A DNA stretch of 64,000 bases from Fusobacterium sp. JB019 (GCA_030673965.1 JAUTCN010000002.1:434001-498000), one strand, 5' to 3'. Shown: positions 36,088 to 46,409, counted from the stretch's first letter. Made by a program: numbers and translations. Notes: a model not told the origin generated them from the letters alone.

Positions 36088-36696
36088 ATGCAATTTTTTA
36101 AAATAAAAAGCGGAAATGAGAATAGTAAATTTTTAATTTTTACTCATGATTTACCAACTGTATTAAACTTGAAAAAAATATTTAAAGAATTCTATAGTGA
36201 TAATCATATAGAAACTATGTTTTATGAAATGGAATTAAATGGTAACTTAAAAAAATAGATAAGAGTAGGTCTGAATACAATATTCTTTTAGATAAAATTT
36301 TTAAATTTGCAAATGAAGAATCCTTTGAAGATGAGGTAACGATAGGAAATTCAATAAGAAGAGTTTTAGAAGCCTATTCAACATTTTTATATAGAAAAAG
36401 TATCGGTTGATGAAGACATTTTATCAAATTTAAAAGAATCACATAGAGAATATTTTAAAAATTCAATGTATAAATTATTTTTACATGGTGAAAGTCATTT
36501 TGAAGAATTAATAAAAAATGATTTAGAGATGACATTTTATGAAGAAATATCACTTGAAGAAAAAATAAAAATTTCAAAAGATATAATTTCGTTTATGTAT
36601 CTTCTTAATAAAAATCATATTTTATCTTATTTGAAAGATAAAAATGAAATAATAGATAAATGGTGTTTAGAAATTGAAGAGACTTTTAATGATTAA
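36088..36696 (+). pseudogene. Remnant of an AAA (AAA_13/PrrC-like) ATPase
   Basis: Fragments in two or more frames resemble the C-terminal third of an AAA_13-type ATPase. One piece (36,088 to about 36,258) contains FLIFTHDLPTVLNL, the usual switch-His region, and ends in a stop. A second piece contains NSIRRVLEAYSTFLYRK. The last (36,466-36,696, 76 codons) contains HGESHFEELIKND and a helical end. The Walker A half is absent. Broken by stops and frameshifts; part of the decayed element. Confidence 0.65.
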
Positions 36697-36715
36697 ATAA
36701 GAAAATAGATTAAAA

Positions 36716-37126
36716 AAGAGGTAGTAGGAGAGCTTGGAATTACTTTAGATGGATTAAAAGATATAAAGGTAACAGAAAAAGTTCAAGGAGGATCTATTCC
36801 AGGAGATGATAAGTTTGTTAATAGACTAAATAAAATTTTAGAGATGGAAAAGGAAATAGATAAATTAAAAGATTTTAAATTTGAGTTAAGTGAACCTATA
36901 GATAAAGTAGAAAATGTATTGGAAAGAACTTTGTTGAGATATAGATATATTTTAGGAGTTGCCTGGGAAAAAGTTTCAGAAAAAATAGGGTATTTATTCT
37001 TTAAGACAAGTTATTAGAATTTATAGAAAAGCTTTAATATATGTCATTAAATGTTATATTGTGTCCTTGAAGGACTATATTAAAATATGCCATAGTGTAA
37101 AATATAAAAAATATTTAAATTTGTAA
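36716..37126 (+). pseudogene. Frameshifted phage-type transcription regulator (RinA/DUF1492-like)
   Basis: The frame carries EMEKEIDKLKDFKFEL and LERTLLRYRYILGVAWEKVSEKIGY, a sigma-like HTH pattern of phage late regulators. It runs into a stop at about 37,017, whereas the +1 frame continues YSLRQVIRIYRKAL, the expected end of the HTH. No start codon is present at the 5' side. A prophage relic. Confidence 0.6.
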
Positions 37127-37184
37127 CCTTTTTTAGTATAATATATTATGTAACTATAAAAATTATTCTAAGGGGGAGAGTATA

Positions 37185-37502
37185 GTGAAAGAAAAAATAA
37201 TTTTAGAGATTAAGAAGAGAGAAATGGAAAAATTAGAAGCAAATAATAAAAAAGAAGATTGCATAAAAACTTTAAAAGATATTCCAATGGGGACTGATGT
37301 AGATGAGCTTTGTCAATTGGTTGCTAAAAGAGAAAGGGATGGGATAAAATTTTATAATAAAACGTGGATTTGTGATATGAGAGGATTTGGAGGTCCAACA
37401 GAAAGAGACTCTAAATATGAATTAATAGATATTGCAACCTTTAATGAAGAGGAGTTAAATGAAATTTTAGAAATAGTTAAATCTAGTAAATATATTATAT
37501 AA
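37185..37502 (+). CDS. Hypothetical 105-aa protein
   Basis: An intact small gene with a GTG start 8 nt after AGGGGGAG and a terminator directly after the stop. The product is charged and helical at the N-terminus, with a central WICDMRGFGGPTERDSKY patch and an acidic C-terminal helix. No family recognised. The gap before it (37,127-37,184) holds a TATAAT near 37,140. Confidence 0.6.
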   Translation: MKEKIILEIKKREMEKLEANNKKEDCIKTLKDIPMGTDVDELCQLVAKRERDGIKFYNKTWICDMRGFGGPTERDSKYELIDIATFNEEELNEILEIVKSSKYII

Positions 37503-37529
37503 AAAGAACTAAATATAGTTCTTTTTTTT
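37501..37529 (+). terminator. Terminator of the 105-aa protein gene
   Basis: 10- to 11-bp stem AAAAAGAACTA / TAGTTCTTTTT with a short loop and T-run. From here to 37,668 no other gene is seen. Confidence 0.8.
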
Positions 37530-37668
37530 ATTTATTATAAATATAAAAAATATCGACATTTAGATAAAAAATCAGTATTATTTCAATATATTGAAAAAAA
37601 TGAAAGAAAAATATATTGAAAGATAAAAGAAGAAAAAAATAATTCGAAAAAAACAAAAAGGAGAAGAA

Positions 37669-38079
37669 ATGCTTTTACTAAAAATAATTGAGGATTCATT
37701 TAACAATGAAAAATTAAAGAATATTAGAATAAAAAAAAATCTATCTTTAGCAGAAGTTGCAGAAAAAATTGATATATAAGAAGCAACACTATATAGATAT
37801 GAAACTGGAATAACTAAAAAAATCCCAATAAAAAAAGTTAAAAAATTAGCAGAAATCTATGATGTTAATTATACTTATTTTTATGGTTTAACATCTATAC
37901 CATTGGCAACAACACTAATAGGAGTAATTGTTAGTTTTTTAAATGGGATATCATTAGATAATATTTATATAAGAAGTCAAATAGGTGGATTAATAGGATC
38001 TTCAAGTTATGGAGTTTTAAAAAAATATTTTGAAAAAAATAAAAGTGAAAATCCAAAAGAAATTTTGTATAGAGAGTGA
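37669..38079 (+). pseudogene. CI/Cro-type HTH repressor with internal stop
   Basis: 136 codons from ATG (ribosome site AGGAG) to TGA, interrupted by TAA at 37,777-37,779 inside the HTH (NLSLAEVAEKIDI, stop, EATLYRYETGITKK). After the stop the frame continues through LAEIYDVNYTYFYGL and a hydrophobic segment. A single base change explains the stop, so decay is recent. Confidence 0.75.
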
Positions 38080-38081
38080 AG

Positions 38082-38263
38082 ATGAGAAAGGAGAGTATGA
38101 AGCTTTTAAAAGTATGAATCATTCATTTTTAAAAACAAAACAAGTTTTTTCTAAAGATGAAATGGAAGAAAGTGAAGCCTTTTTACTTTCTTCTTACTTT
38201 GCACACAAGGTAAAAAGAGAGTCAAAGATAATAGATGCAGATGTAGAATTTAACAAAAAATAA
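38082..38263 (+). other. Possible small ORF of the decayed element
   Basis: An open frame ending in TAA at 38,261-38,263 encodes about 55 charged residues (SMNHSFLKTKQVFSKDEMEE...DADVEF). No good start with ribosome site is visible in this frame, and it overlaps the end of the repressor relic further upstream. May be a truncated small phage gene. Confidence 0.3.
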
Positions 38264-38277
38264 AGAGAGGATTAAAT

Positions 38278-38454
38278 ATGGAAGGAAAGGTAAAGTTTTT
38301 ATCGGCAAAGGAGGTTGCAGATATGGAAAAGATATCGGAAACATCAGCTTATAGACTAATAAAAAAATTAAATGAGGAGTTAGAGAAGAAGGGGAAAATA
38401 ACTATTAAAGTGAAAATTAGTAAAAGATATTTTGAAGAAAAAACATGTATATAG
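38278..38454 (+). CDS. Small HTH protein, excisionase-like
   Basis: 58 aa with AGAGAGG upstream of ATG. FLSAKEVADMEKISETSAYRLIKKLN is a winged-helix/MerR-like DNA-binding pattern as in excisionases, followed by KISKRYFEE. It ends 9 nt before the integrase relic, the usual Xis-Int order. Apparently intact. Confidence 0.6.
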   Translation: MEGKVKFLSAKEVADMEKISETSAYRLIKKLNEELEKKGKITIKVKISKRYFEEKTCI

Positions 38455-38463
38455 GGAGTGAAT

Positions 38464-39508
38464 ATGTCAGTATATAAAGGAGAAAATGGAAAGTACTATG
38501 TCTCATTTTATTATATGAGATGGAATGGAAAAAGAGTAAGAAAGAAAAAAGAAGGGTTTAAAACTAAGAAAGAAGCAATGCTTTATGAAAGAGATTTTTT
38601 GAAGGTAAAATAGAATTAACATTTGACAAGTTACTTGAAAAATATTTAGAAGATTCTAAAGCTAGAGTAAAGCCTACAACATATGAAAATAATGAATTTA
38701 TTATTAATAAGAATATAAGACCTTATTTTAAAGTTTTAAAAATAAAAAATATATAAGCAACAACTATTAGACCTTGACAAAATACTTTGTTATTAAGTGA
38801 AAAAAATTATAGCCAAACATACTTAAAAACAATTAATAATCGTTTAAGTGCTATTTTTAATTATGCTGTACAATTTCATAAATTAGAAAAGAATCCATGT
38901 AAATTAAGTGGTAGTATGGGAAAAAAGAATGCCAATAGCATGAAGTTTTGGAAAAAAGATGAATATGATATTTTTATAAAAGGAATAGAAGATAAAATAA
39001 TGTCTAAAGTAATATACGATATACTTTTTTATACAGGTATAAGAGTTGGAGAATTGTTGGCACTTACTTTAAATGATTTTAACTTTGAAACTAAAGTAAT
39101 GTCAGTAACTAAAACTTATGCTAAATTGAAAGGTGGAAAAGATTTAATTCAAGAGCCTAAAATACCAAAAAGTAGAAGAGAAATAGTTATACCAGGAATT
39201 TTATGTGATGAAGTAAAAAAAATTTGCTGAGCTAAGATATGATTATAAACCAAATGAAAGATTATTTGTAGCAACAAAGCATTATTTACATCATGAAATG
39301 GATAGAGGAAGCAAAAATACGGGTATAAAAAGGATAAGAATACATGATATAAGACATTCTCACGCCTCTTTGCTTATTATCTCCAATAGCTATAGCAGAG
39401 CGTCTAGGACACGATGATATTCAAACAACATTACAAACATATTCACACTTATATCCAAACAAACAAGAAGAAATTGCTAAGAAATTAGAAAAATATATGA
39501 CAAAATAA
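38464..39508 (+). pseudogene. Tyrosine integrase, multiply broken
   Basis: The N-terminal arm-binding domain (YKGENGKYYVSFYYMRWNGKR) is followed by a frameshift near 38,600 and stops near 38,755. The catalytic domain is readable in pieces: ILFYTGIRVGELLALTLNDF (first Arg), IRIHDIRHSHASLL (H-x-x-R) and ERLGHDDIQTTLQTYSH (His and Tyr nucleophile). Further frame changes occur near 39,226 and 39,375. It lies directly at the 3' end of guaA, transcribed toward it. Confidence 0.85.
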
Positions 39509-39536
39509 AAGGATGGTATATGGTACGAAATGGAAT

Positions 39537-39576
39537 AAAAAAAACGCATAACCCTTTGAAAACAAAGGATTACACG
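39537..39576 (-). terminator. Terminator of guaA
   Basis: 14-bp stem on the minus strand with several G-U pairs (CGTGTAATCCTTTG / CAAAGGGTTATGCG), TTTT loop and eight T after the stem. Confidence 0.8.
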
Positions 39577-39588
39577 CCTTGGCCGGTA

Positions 39589-41127
39589 TTATTCCCACTC
39601 GATAGTTGCTGGTGGTTTAGATGAAATATCATAAGTTAATCTATTGATTCCTTTTACCTCATTTATAATTCTATTAGAAACTAATTCTAAGAATTCAAAT
39701 GGAAGTCTTGACCAAGTAGCAGTCATGAAGTCAATAGTGTTTGCAGATCTAAGAACTGCAGTATATTCATAAGTTCTAACATCTCCCATAACTCCAACAG
39801 ATTTTACAGGTAAAAGAACTACAAATGCTTGACTTACTTTTGTATATAAGTCTGCTCTTCTTAATTCTTCAATGAATATAGCGTCAGCTTCTCTTAAGAT
39901 ATCAGCTTTCTCTTTATCCACATCTCCTAAAATTCTGATTCCAAGTCCTGGACCTGGGAATGGATGTCTGTCGATCATATGATCTGGTATTCCAAGTTCT
40001 CTTCCAACTTTTCTTACCTCATCTTTAAATAATTCTCTTAGTGGCTCAAGAAGAGTGAAGTCCATATCTTCAGGAAGTCCTCCAACATTATGATGAGATT
40101 TGATTGTCATAGAAGGTCCTTTTACAGATTGTGATTCTATTACATCAGGATATATTGTTCCTTGTGCTAAGAAATCAACATCTTTTAATTTAGAAGCTTC
40201 TTCATTAAATACTTCAATGAATTCATTTCCAATTATTTTTCTTTTCTTCTCAGGATCAGCAACTCCTGCTAATTTTGTTAAGAATCTAGCTTCAGCATCA
40301 ACACATTTGATGTTCATATGGAAATGTTCTGAATATACTTCCATAACTGTTTTTGCTTCGTCTTTTCTTAAAAGTCCAGTATCAACGAAGATACAAATTA
40401 ATTGATCTCCAATTGCTTTATGGATTAAAGTTGCAGCAACAGAAGAGTCAACTCCTCCAGAAAGTCCTAGTAACACTTTCTTGTCTCCAACTTTTTCTTT
40501 TATGTTTTTAATAGTTTCATCTATATAGTTTGCCATACTCCAGTTTTTAGTACATTTTGCAATGTTAAAAACAAAGTTTCTATAGATTTCTTTTCCATAT
40601 TCAGAGTGAGTAACTTCTGGATGGAATTGAACACAATAGATATTTTTTTCTTCATTATAACAAGTAGCTATACAAGAATCAGTATGTGCTATTTGTCTGA
40701 AACCAGGTGCTAATTCAACAACATGGTCTTGGTGACTCATCCATACTTGAGAATCATTAGGAATTCCTTCAAATAATGGACTTGCGTCATCATCTATTAA
40801 AAGATGAGCTTTCCCAAATTCTTGTTTGTCAGCAGCTTCTACTTTTCCACCTAAAAGATGAGTAGTTAGTTGCATTCCATAACAAATACCAAATATAGGA
40901 ACACCTAAGTTATATATTTCTTTATCAATCATGAATGCATCTTCTAAATAAACAGAAGCTGGTCCACCTGATAAGATAATTCCTTTAGGTTCTCTTTCCT
41001 TAATTTTTTCAATTGGTTCAAAATAGGGAACGATTTCTGCGTAAACCCCCATCTCTCTTATTCTTCTAGCGATTAATTGGTTATATTGAGAACCAAAGTC
41101 TAGAATAATAATACTATTTTTTTTCAT
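39589..41127 (-). CDS. guaA: GMP synthase (glutamine-hydrolysing)
   Basis: A 512-aa enzyme converting XMP to GMP with glutamine and ATP. The N-terminal class I amidotransferase has GICYGMQL (nucleophile Cys) and [11 protein letters not shown] (His/Glu). The ATP pyrophosphatase loop is [12 protein letters not shown]. The C-terminal dimerisation domain ends with the conserved KPPATIEWE. Full length. The 3' end is a known integration site for genomic islands; a broken integrase abuts it. Confidence 0.98.
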   Translation of the reverse strand: MKKNSIIILDFGSQYNQLIARRIREMGVYAEIVPYFEPIEKIKEREPKGIILSGGPASVYLEDAFMIDKEIYNLGVPIFGICYGMQLTTHLLGGKVEAADKQEFGKAHLLIDDDASPLFEGIPNDSQVWMSHQDHVVELAPGFRQIAHTDSCIATCYNEEKNIYCVQFHPEVTHSEYGKEIYRNFVFNIAKCTKNWSMANYIDETIKNIKEKVGDKKVLLGLSGGVDSSVAATLIHKAIGDQLICIFVDTGLLRKDEAKTVMEVYSEHFHMNIKCVDAEARFLTKLAGVADPEKKRKIIGNEFIEVFNEEASKLKDVDFLAQGTIYPDVIESQSVKGPSMTIKSHHNVGGLPEDMDFTLLEPLRELFKDEVRKVGRELGIPDHMIDRHPFPGPGLGIRILGDVDKEKADILREADAIFIEELRRADLYTKVSQAFVVLLPVKSVGVMGDVRTYEYTAVLRSANTIDFMTATWSRLPFEFLELVSNRIINEVKGINRLTYDISSKPPATIEWE

Positions 41128-41176
41128 AATCCCTCCGTGTCGTAAATAAATTTATAAAAGTTTAGTTAACTAGCTT

Positions 41177-41581
41177 TTAGAATGGAAACTCATCATCATC
41201 AACTGGTGCAGATGGTGCACTTGATGGTGCTGGTTTGTCATATGTTTTTTGTTCTGCAGGTGCATGAGATCCTGCTCCTGATTTTGATTCTAAAAATTCG
41301 ATATTTGAAACTACAACATCATAAGATGTTCTTTTTTCTCCGTTTACTTCGTATCTATTCATTTGTAAAGCACCTTGAACTCCGACTTTTCTACCTTTTC
41401 TCAAATACTCTCCAATAAGTTCTGCAGTTTTACCAAATGCTACACAATTTATAAAATCAGCTTCACCTCTTTGAAATGTTCTGTCAACAGCTATAGAAAA
41501 TCTTGAGTAAGCCTTACCGCTTTGACCGTATTTTAATTCAGGGTCTCTTGTTAATCTTCCTGTTAATACAACTAAATTCAT
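41177..41581 (-). CDS. ssb: Single-stranded DNA-binding protein
   Basis: A 134-aa OB-fold protein: MNLVVLTGRLTRDPELKYG, FSIAVDRTF, FINCVAFGKTAELIGEYLRKG, a Pro/Ala-rich linker and the acidic tip DDDEFPF that recruits repair and replication proteins. ATG at 41,581 is 7 nt after GGAGG; an in-frame start 15 nt earlier is less likely. Confidence 0.96.
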   Translation of the reverse strand: MNLVVLTGRLTRDPELKYGQSGKAYSRFSIAVDRTFQRGEADFINCVAFGKTAELIGEYLRKGRKVGVQGALQMNRYEVNGEKRTSYDVVVSNIEFLESKSGAGSHAPAEQKTYDKPAPSSAPSAPVDDDEFPF

Positions 41582-41630
41582 TTTAAAACCTCCCAAGTTT
41601 ATAATTTAATTTTGATTATTTACTCATTCA

Positions 41631-41659
41631 ATTATAGCAAAAAATACACATAAAAACAA
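41631..41659 (-). promoter_or_regulatory. Promoter of ssb
   Basis: On the minus strand TTGTTT (41,659-41,654), 17-nt spacer, TATAAT (41,636-41,631). Confidence 0.65.
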
Positions 41660-41690
41660 GAAATATACTTGAATTATAATTTAAATAACA

Positions 41691-41719
41691 TTCAATTATA
41701 ATGCTATATATGGTATAAT
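41691..41719 (+). promoter_or_regulatory. Promoter of polA
   Basis: TTCAAT (41,691-41,696), 17-nt spacer, TATAAT (41,714-41,719), about 30 nt before the start codon. Confidence 0.65.
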
Positions 41720-41747
41720 TAGGAGCAAATTAAAATTTGGAGGCTTA

Positions 41748-44546
41748 ATGATGAAGAAAATAGTATTATTAGATACAAGTGCAATAATGTATAGAGCATT
41801 TTATGCAAATATGAATTTTAGAACAAAGAATGAACCAACTGGGGCAGTGTATGGTTTTACCAATACTCTACTTAGTGTTATCAAACAATTTTCTCCAGAT
41901 TTTATCGGTGCAGCTAAAGACGTAAAAAGAGCAACTCTTAAAAGAAGTGAAATTTATGAAGAGTATAAACAAGATAGACAGGCAATGCCTGAAGATTTAG
42001 TAACTCAAATTCCTAGAATTGATGAAGTTTTAGACTCATTTGGAATAGGAAGATACAAAATAAATGGATATGAAGCTGATGATGTCCTTGGAACTATTAG
42101 TAAGAAATTTTCTCACGAAGGTTATGAAGTTTTCATAATTACTGGGGATAAAGATTTGGCTCAGTTAGTTGACAAAAATATAAACATCTGTCTTATGGGT
42201 AAGGGAGAAAATGGAGGATTCAAAATCATTTCAAATGATGAAGAAGTTATAGAACATCTTGGAGTTCCTGCTAGTAAAATACCTGATCTATTTGGACTTA
42301 TTGGAGATAAAAGTGATGGAATACCTGGTGTAAGAAAAGTAGGACCAAAGAAAGCTATTCCAATGCTAAAAAAATATGGTGACTTAGAAGGTATATATGA
42401 AAACGTTGATCATCTAAGAGAACTTCCAGGAATAGGACCTGGATTAATAAAAAATATAGTTGAAGATAAGGAACTTGCTTTCCTAAGTAGAAAACTTGCA
42501 GTTATCAAAAAAGATATTGATCTTGATATAAAAATAGAAGATCTTGAATTTCATATAGATAGCGAAAGATTACTTGCTTTATTTAAAGAGCTTGGATTTA
42601 GAGCCCTTATTAAAAGAATGAACTTAAATGAAGTTGTTGAAAAAATGAAAGAAGCTAAAGAAAACAATCCAGTTTCTGAAAACTCTAAAACTACTGAAGT
42701 TAAAAATGACGAAATTGATGTTATATCTAAAAAAACTATTGAAGAAAATTCTTCTCAACTTGGACTTTTCTTTGGAAGTCCTGAAGCTAAGAAAGAGACA
42801 ATTGAAAAAATTTCTAAAATAGTTTCTACTAAGGAAGATTTGAATGAATTAATAAAAGATTTAAAAACTGAGGAAAAAATATTCTTCTATCAAGAAGGAC
42901 CTGGTATGTCCCTTGTTACAAAAAAAGGAAACTATTATATTCCTCTTTTCCATAATTTAAAATTAGGAGAAGCTTATAGTAATTTAGATAGAAAATATTT
43001 AGAAGAAATATTTAATTTAGATAAGAAATTTGTAACTTATGATTTTAAAAATATATTAAAAAATATATATAAATTACCTGTAAGTAAAATGGACCTTGAT
43101 GAAATGCTTGCATATCATTTAATAACTTCTCAAACTAGAGTTGGTATTGAAGCTATTGCAATGAGAGAAGGTATTGAAGGTATATATAAATATAATGAAG
43201 TATTTAAAAAAGAAATTCCAGAAAATATTGGAATTCCTGATTTTGCTGATTTTTTAAACAAAAGAGTTAACCTTATTAAGGAAGTATATAAAGATTTAAT
43301 AGAAGACTTAAAGGATAAAAATTTACTTGAAGTTTTACATGATATTGAGATGCCTTTAATAGAAGTTCTTAATAATATGGAAGAAAATGGTATCCTTATT
43401 AATAAAGAATATTTTTCTAAAATGTCTAGTGAAGTTGGAACTTTATTAGATAGTACTGAAAAGAAAGTATATGAAATTGCTGGAGAAGAATTTAATTTAA
43501 ATTCTCCAAAACAACTAGCTGAAGTTTTATTCTTCAAGCTAAACATAGATCCTGTTAAGAAAACTAAAACTGGTTACTCAACTAACAGTGAAGTTTTAGA
43601 AGTCCTAAATGACAGGGGAGAAGAAATTGCAAAACATATATTAGAATATAGAAAATTTTCTAAATTAAAATCTACTTATCTAGATGCTCTACCAAAAGCA
43701 GCAGATAAAAACAATGTTATTCATACAACATTTAATCAAACAGGAACAGCAACTGGAAGATTATCTTCATCTGATCCAAACTTACAAAATATTCCTGTTA
43801 AAACAGAAGATGGAATTGAGATAAGAGAAGGATTTATTGCTGATTCAGGTTATAAATTACTTGGAATAGATTATTCTCAAATAGAATTAAGAGTTTTAAC
43901 TGAAATTTCAAAGGATGAAAATCTAATTGAAGCATACAAGGATGATCAAGATTTACATAGTCTAACAGCTAGAAGAATATTTGATTTAAGTGATGAAGAA
44001 GAAGTTACTCCAAAACAAAGATCAATGGCTAAAATTGTAAACTTTAGTATTATCTATGGTAAAACTCCATTTGGTCTTTCAAAGGAATTAAAAATAACTA
44101 GAGCAGAAGCTACTTCATATATAGAAAGATATTTCCAAGAATATCCAAAGGTTAAAAAATTAGAAGAAGAAATAATTGAAAATGCCACTAAAACTGGTTA
44201 TTCTGAAACATATTTTAAAAGAAGAAGAGATATTGAAGGAATAAATTCTAAAAATAAAAACCTTAGAAATCAAGCAGATAGAATGGCTGTAAATACAGTT
44301 ATCCAGGGTACTGCTGCTGAGATAATTAAAAAAGTTATGATTGAAGTATATAACGAAATTAAAAATAATGAAGATATAAAAATGTTACTACAAGTACACG
44401 ATGAGCTTATTTTCCAAGTAAAAGAAGATAAAATTGAAAATTATAAAACTATTATAGAAAACATTATGGAAAATACTGTACATTTTGATAATGTAAGGTT
44501 GAAAGTTAATGGTGCCATTGGTGAAAATTGGGCAGAAACTAAATAG
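41748..44546 (+). CDS. polA: DNA polymerase I
   Basis: A 932-aa family A polymerase. The 5' nuclease domain (1-290) has LLDTSAIMYRAFYA, YEADDVLG, ITGDKDLAQLV and GDKSDGIPGV. The middle 3'-5' exonuclease-like domain lacks the DxE of Exo I (FFYQEGPGMSL at that place) and is probably inactive. The polymerase domain has motif A LLGIDYSQIELR, motif B RSMAKIVNFSIIYG and motif C QVHDELIF. Two ATGs in tandem at 41,748; either may be used. First gene of a run with whiA, ribF, scpA and murJ. Confidence 0.97.
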   Translation: MMKKIVLLDTSAIMYRAFYANMNFRTKNEPTGAVYGFTNTLLSVIKQFSPDFIGAAKDVKRATLKRSEIYEEYKQDRQAMPEDLVTQIPRIDEVLDSFGIGRYKINGYEADDVLGTISKKFSHEGYEVFIITGDKDLAQLVDKNINICLMGKGENGGFKIISNDEEVIEHLGVPASKIPDLFGLIGDKSDGIPGVRKVGPKKAIPMLKKYGDLEGIYENVDHLRELPGIGPGLIKNIVEDKELAFLSRKLAVIKKDIDLDIKIEDLEFHIDSERLLALFKELGFRALIKRMNLNEVVEKMKEAKENNPVSENSKTTEVKNDEIDVISKKTIEENSSQLGLFFGSPEAKKETIEKISKIVSTKEDLNELIKDLKTEEKIFFYQEGPGMSLVTKKGNYYIPLFHNLKLGEAYSNLDRKYLEEIFNLDKKFVTYDFKNILKNIYKLPVSKMDLDEMLAYHLITSQTRVGIEAIAMREGIEGIYKYNEVFKKEIPENIGIPDFADFLNKRVNLIKEVYKDLIEDLKDKNLLEVLHDIEMPLIEVLNNMEENGILINKEYFSKMSSEVGTLLDSTEKKVYEIAGEEFNLNSPKQLAEVLFFKLNIDPVKKTKTGYSTNSEVLEVLNDRGEEIAKHILEYRKFSKLKSTYLDALPKAADKNNVIHTTFNQTGTATGRLSSSDPNLQNIPVKTEDGIEIREGFIADSGYKLLGIDYSQIELRVLTEISKDENLIEAYKDDQDLHSLTARRIFDLSDEEEVTPKQRSMAKIVNFSIIYGKTPFGLSKELKITRAEATSYIERYFQEYPKVKKLEEEIIENATKTGYSETYFKRRRDIEGINSKNKNLRNQADRMAVNTVIQGTAAEIIKKVMIEVYNEIKNNEDIKMLLQVHDELIFQVKEDKIENYKTIIENIMENTVHFDNVRLKVNGAIGENWAETK

Positions 44547-44567
44547 TTTCAGAAAGGAGAATTGCAA

Positions 44568-45470
44568 ATGTCCTATACCTATAAAGTTAAAAATGAGATA
44601 ATTAAAAAGTCTAATTACACAACAAAAGAAAAAGTAGCAGAATTACGTGGAATTTTAGAGGTAAAAAATGCTATACTTAAAGATAGAATAGAGTTAAAAT
44701 TAGAAAGTATAGAACTTGCTAACAGAGTTTACAGAATTTTAAAGGAAGTTACAAATTTAAAAATAAACGTTAAATACCTTGTAAGTATGCATTTTGGAGA
44801 ACATAAAACATATGTCATTACAATTGAAAAGCAAAATGGTTTTAAAGATCTTTTGAATATACTTGAAACTTGTAATGAAGATAAGCTTATAGAAGATGAA
44901 GAAAAAAGAGTTGGTTTCATAAGAGGACTGTTTCTTATGACTGGATATATTAAATCTCCTGAAAAGGAATACGCTCTTGATTTCTTTATTGATAATATAG
45001 AAATTGCTGAAGAATTATTTAGAGTTTTTGAAAAATTACATAAAAAAGTATTTATAACAGATAAAAGAAAAAAGAAACTTGTTTATTTTAGAAATTCTGA
45101 AGATATCCTAGATGTACTTGTTATGCTTGGAGCTATTAAAGAATTTTATAAATATGAAGAAACTACCATGATGAAGGATTTAAAAAACAAAACAATTAGA
45201 GAAATGAATTGGGAAGTTGCAAATGAAACAAAATCCTTAAATACTGGTTTAAAACAAATAAGAATGGTTAATTATATTGGAGCAAACTTAGGACTTAACA
45301 ACTTAACTCCTGTACTTGAGGAAGTAGCTTTCTTAAGACTTGAAAATCCTGAGGCTTCTTTACAAGAATTAGCACAAATGATTGGAATATCAAAATCAGG
45401 TATCAGAAACAGGTTCAGACGTATTGAAACAATTTACAATGAACTACTAAAAGAAACTGAAAAGGAGTAA
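44568..45470 (+). CDS. whiA: DNA-binding protein WhiA
   Basis: A 300-aa protein with two degenerate LAGLIDADG-like repeats (FIRGLFLMTGYIKSPEKEY) and a C-terminal sigma4-like HTH (SLQELAQMIGISKSGIRNRFRRIE). WhiA controls division and chromosome segregation genes in Gram-positives. ATG at 44,568 follows AAAGGAG; TTG six nt earlier is in frame but less likely. Confidence 0.92.
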   Translation: MSYTYKVKNEIIKKSNYTTKEKVAELRGILEVKNAILKDRIELKLESIELANRVYRILKEVTNLKINVKYLVSMHFGEHKTYVITIEKQNGFKDLLNILETCNEDKLIEDEEKRVGFIRGLFLMTGYIKSPEKEYALDFFIDNIEIAEELFRVFEKLHKKVFITDKRKKKLVYFRNSEDILDVLVMLGAIKEFYKYEETTMMKDLKNKTIREMNWEVANETKSLNTGLKQIRMVNYIGANLGLNNLTPVLEEVAFLRLENPEASLQELAQMIGISKSGIRNRFRRIETIYNELLKETEKE

Positions 45471-45479
45471 AATTTTTAC

Positions 45480-46409
45480 ATGAAGGTAATAAAAGATATA
45501 TTAAAATGCGATGAAAAATTAAATAATAGTTATGTTGCCCTTGGAACTTTTGATGGTATTCATAGGGGACATAGAGAACTTATACAAGGAGCTGTTGATA
45601 AAGCTAGAGAAAATAACGGTATTTCTGTTGTTTACACTTTTTTAAATCATCCCTTGGAAGTAATTTTTCCAGATAAGAAACCTAAAATGATTAACACTAC
45701 TAAGGAAAAATTATTTATTTTAGAGGAAATCGGTGTTGACTATGTTGTTTTACAAACCTTTGATGATGATTTTGCAAATATCACCAAGGAAGATTTTATT
45801 GACAAAATATTACTTGAAAAATTAGGAGCTAAAGAAATTTTTGTTGGATTTAACTATACTTTTGGTCAAAAGGGAAAAGGAAACACTGAGTTTTTACAAG
45901 AGTATACTAGATGCAAAGATTTAAAAATAAATATTATTCCCCCTGTTGAATGTAGAGGGAAGGTTCTTAGTTCAACTGTTATTAGAAAACTTATACTTGA
46001 AGGTAAGATGGAAAAAGCTAATCTTTTCCTAGGAAGACCTCTTTTAATTTCTGGTATTGTTGAACATGGTAAGAAACTTGGAAGAATGTTAGGATACCCA
46101 ACTGCTAATCTTAAAATAATGAATAAAATTTATCCTCCATTTGGAATATATGGTGGAACTGTTACAATTGAAGGAGATGATAATGTCCATATAGCTGTTA
46201 TTAATATAGGACAAAATCCAACTTTAAAGCCTGGTGAACTAAGTGTTGAAGTTCATATTCTTGATTTCCAAGGAGACTTATATGGAAAAAGAATATATGT
46301 TGATTTAGAAAAACATTTACGTGATGAAAAGAAGTTTGACTCTATAGAAGACTTAATAAAAGGAATTGGAAATGATGTTAAAAGATGGAGAGAAATCAAA
46401 GGAAAATAA
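45480..46409 (+). CDS. ribF: Bifunctional riboflavin kinase / FAD synthetase
   Basis: A 309-aa enzyme making FMN and FAD from riboflavin and ATP. The N-terminal nucleotidyltransferase has GTFDGIHRGHREL and FVGFNYTFGQKGKGN, with SSTVIRK; the C-terminal kinase has GRMLGYPTANL and NIGQNPT. AAAGGAG overlaps the whiA stop region. Supplies flavin for the NuoF-type subunits and others. Confidence 0.95.
   Translation: MKVIKDILKCDEKLNNSYVALGTFDGIHRGHRELIQGAVDKARENNGISVVYTFLNHPLEVIFPDKKPKMINTTKEKLFILEEIGVDYVVLQTFDDDFANITKEDFIDKILLEKLGAKEIFVGFNYTFGQKGKGNTEFLQEYTRCKDLKINIIPPVECRGKVLSSTVIRKLILEGKMEKANLFLGRPLLISGIVEHGKKLGRMLGYPTANLKIMNKIYPPFGIYGGTVTIEGDDNVHIAVINIGQNPTLKPGELSVEVHILDFQGDLYGKRIYVDLEKHLRDEKKFDSIEDLIKGIGNDVKRWREIKGK

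Noticed and set aside
39509-39600. Full attL/attR pair for the guaA-linked element
   Set aside because: The guaA-proximal end is plausible, but no second copy of the guaA 3' sequence was found by eye in the window.
43130-43546. Minus-strand ORF of 138 codons inside polA
   Set aside because: Antisense shadow of conserved polymerase sequence.
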